Shown piece after piece: positions 43,095 through 44,136 of a stretch of 44,136 nucleotides of DNA. A program made the translations under genes and the position numbers. The DNA is from an uncultured bacterium (GTDB taxonomy: Bacteria > Verrucomicrobiota > Kiritimatiellia > CAIVKH01). Each line of letters begins with the position of its first letter. Position 1 is the stretch's first letter. Location: positions 1 through 44,136 of the forward strand of contig CAIVKH010000282.1 of the NCBI GenBank assembly GCA_903906425.1. The letters are read 5' to 3'. The notes below the pieces were generated by a model that saw only the letters and a list, made by a program, of their open reading frames with translations, did no database searches and was not told where the DNA came from.

Positions 43095-44136
43095 CTAGCG
43101 AGGTCCGGCAGCAATGAAGTAGAAGTAGGAATCAGTATTCGTGCCAAAGCCCCAATATGTCTTGATCACGCACGTGGAGGCACCGACACCATTGAGGCTG
43201 GCCATGGCGCCAGCGTTTCCAATAGCGACAACAGTGGGAACATCGGAAAACGCAGGGGAAAAGGTGATCGTGTAGGTGCCGGTGCTATTCTTGACGGTTG
43301 TAAAGCCGCTGCCGTATTGAACCGTCCCATCATACTTGACGCTTCCCCTCACAATCCGAAGATTTTCCTGGCCACCGGGGGCAAAGAGGCTGCCGTCACT
43401 TCCCAGTTTCACATCCCCAGCGACTTGAAGTTTCGCTTGCGGGCTGTTGGTTCCGATGCCGACGTTGCCGTTGAGGCAGATACCGCCGCTTGCGCGAACG
43501 ACAAACTGATTGCTGCTTGTCGTGCTGACATCGGCTTCAGTTGAGTCTCCCCAGACGAATGAACCGGAATGATTCGCCTTGGCCCGATAACCCGCCGCCA
43601 TGGCGCGATCCGCGCCCACACCGATGGAGTTGTTTTGTCCGCCCCCGATGAAACCATGATTTCCGCCGACATAATTCTGCGCCCCTCCAACGATGACCGA
43701 ATCACGGAGCAAATCTAACCCATCTCCGCCAACTGAATTCCCTATTCCTCCGACGATGACAGCATGTCTCGCGTAATTTGAGATCGCATTGTTCTCTCCG
43801 CCACCTATGAAGGAAGCGTCTGCTTCGATGCCAATCGAATTGCCCAAACCAGCTACGATGGCCACATCGCCGCCGGCGTTATCGGAGATAGTGTTATAGG
43901 CACCACCACCAATAAAAGATGTCGCGGCGTTTGAGCAAACGTTGTATTGACCGCCGCCAATGAAACTATCAGGAGAATTCCCGACGATTTGGTTAATTTC
44001 GCCACTGCCAATAAAGCAATTGTTCCCATGGATAGAGTTGTAGAACCCACCGACAATGGCATCACCGGCGCAGTTCATATCGATGTTGTTGCGCGAACCG
44101 GCGCCAATGAAAGAATCTGGTGCTTGGTTGGTGTTA
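43095..44136 (-). CDS. YadA-head-like repeat protein (5' end beyond window)
   Basis: At least 347 residues, open to the window edge. The N-terminal visible part is a run of degenerate repeats of roughly 14 residues with the core FIGGGxxNxI (e.g. SFIGGGQYNVCSN, SFIGGGAYNTISD, SFIGGGENNAISN, VIVGGIGNSVGG). This is the left-handed parallel beta-roll of trimeric autotransporter heads and related phage-tail/adhesin proteins. After it come AMAAGYRAKANHSGSFVWGDS, then NVGIGTNSPQAKLQVAGDV (a phage-tail-fibre-like chaperone-proximal motif) and a C-terminal beta domain. No YadA membrane anchor is present at the end. GC content looks lower than in the neighbours. It is probably a secreted or surface fibre. 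Confidence 0.65.
   Translation of the reverse strand, partial: NTNQAPDSFIGAGSRNNIDMNCAGDAIVGGFYNSIHGNNCFIGSGEINQIVGNSPDSFIGGGQYNVCSNAATSFIGGGAYNTISDNAGGDVAIVAGLGNSIGIEADASFIGGGENNAISNYARHAVIVGGIGNSVGGDGLDLLRDSVIVGGAQNYVGGNHGFIGGGQNNSIGVGADRAMAAGYRAKANHSGSFVWGDSTEADVSTTSSNQFVVRASGGICLNGNVGIGTNSPQAKLQVAGDVKLGSDGSLFAPGGQENLRIVRGSVKYDGTVQYGSGFTTVKNSTGTYTITFSPAFSDVPTVVAIGNAGAMASLNGVGASTCVIKTYWGFGTNTDSYFYFIAAGPR

Overview
The window is GC-rich chromosomal DNA (44.1 kb) from a Gram-negative bacterium. It most likely belongs to the PVC superphylum (Verrucomicrobiota / Kiritimatiellota / Lentisphaerota). The reasons are pseudopilin genes of the 'Verru_Chthon cassette' style, a SUMF1-HzsA multihaem fusion, a class II (B12) ribonucleotide reductase, a PcnB-type poly(A) polymerase, Lol-type lipoprotein export, and 7- and 10-bp tandem micro-repeats scattered through the DNA. 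This placement is inferred from gene content, not from a phylogeny.

Layout: 1-2630 holds two pseudopilin-like genes, the first cut by the window edge. 2674-8234 holds a HAD phosphatase, a YbaY/YscW-like secreted protein, a DUF2723-type membrane protein, and a pair made of a periplasmic substrate-binding/OmpA fusion and a polytopic membrane protein. 8434-15790 holds a histone-deacetylase-family protein, a farnesyl-diphosphate-synthase-like gene with a frameshift, STAS-like, TPR and CpXC proteins, poly(A) polymerase, and a methyltransferase-HAD fusion. 15806-19393 is a giant SUMF1-HzsA triheme protein. 19532-31958 holds LolC/E-LolD, SerC, a sedolisin, a zinc-ribbon protein, a beta-helix protein, RsmE, a PHP protein, a GYF_2/coiled-coil protein next to a LysM lipoprotein, and an amidohydrolase. 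32119-42133 holds a lipoprotein hydrolase, GlpK, NrdJ, the classic rplU-rpmA-obgE cluster, SufE and TatD. 42176-44136 looks like an accessory segment: a possible truncated gene tail, a calcium-binding-repeat secreted protein, and a YadA-head-like adhesin cut by the window edge.

The most striking signal is not a gene. A 15-bp odd palindrome, TTCCAAT-S-ATTGGAA (S = C or G), occurs 29 times at 14 intergenic loci between 5.5 and 39.8 kb. It always occurs in pairs (one locus is a triplet), with 17 bp (13 of 15 intervals) or 18 bp (2 of 15) between units. The 32-33 bp centre-to-centre period is about three DNA helical turns. The pairs lie in convergent, divergent and tandem gaps, and never inside a clear operon or gene body. 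At two loci they lie downstream of a canonical intrinsic terminator. This fits a phased DNA-binding site that brackets transcription units better than a terminator.

A second theme is start-codon architecture. At least six genes have a TATA-like -10 hexamer only 6-8 nt before the start codon and no Shine-Dalgarno sequence, which suggests leaderless mRNAs. Others (serC, rplU, rpmA, the sedolisin, the OmpA fusion) have clear Shine-Dalgarno sequences. No tRNA, rRNA, CRISPR array or insertion sequence was seen.
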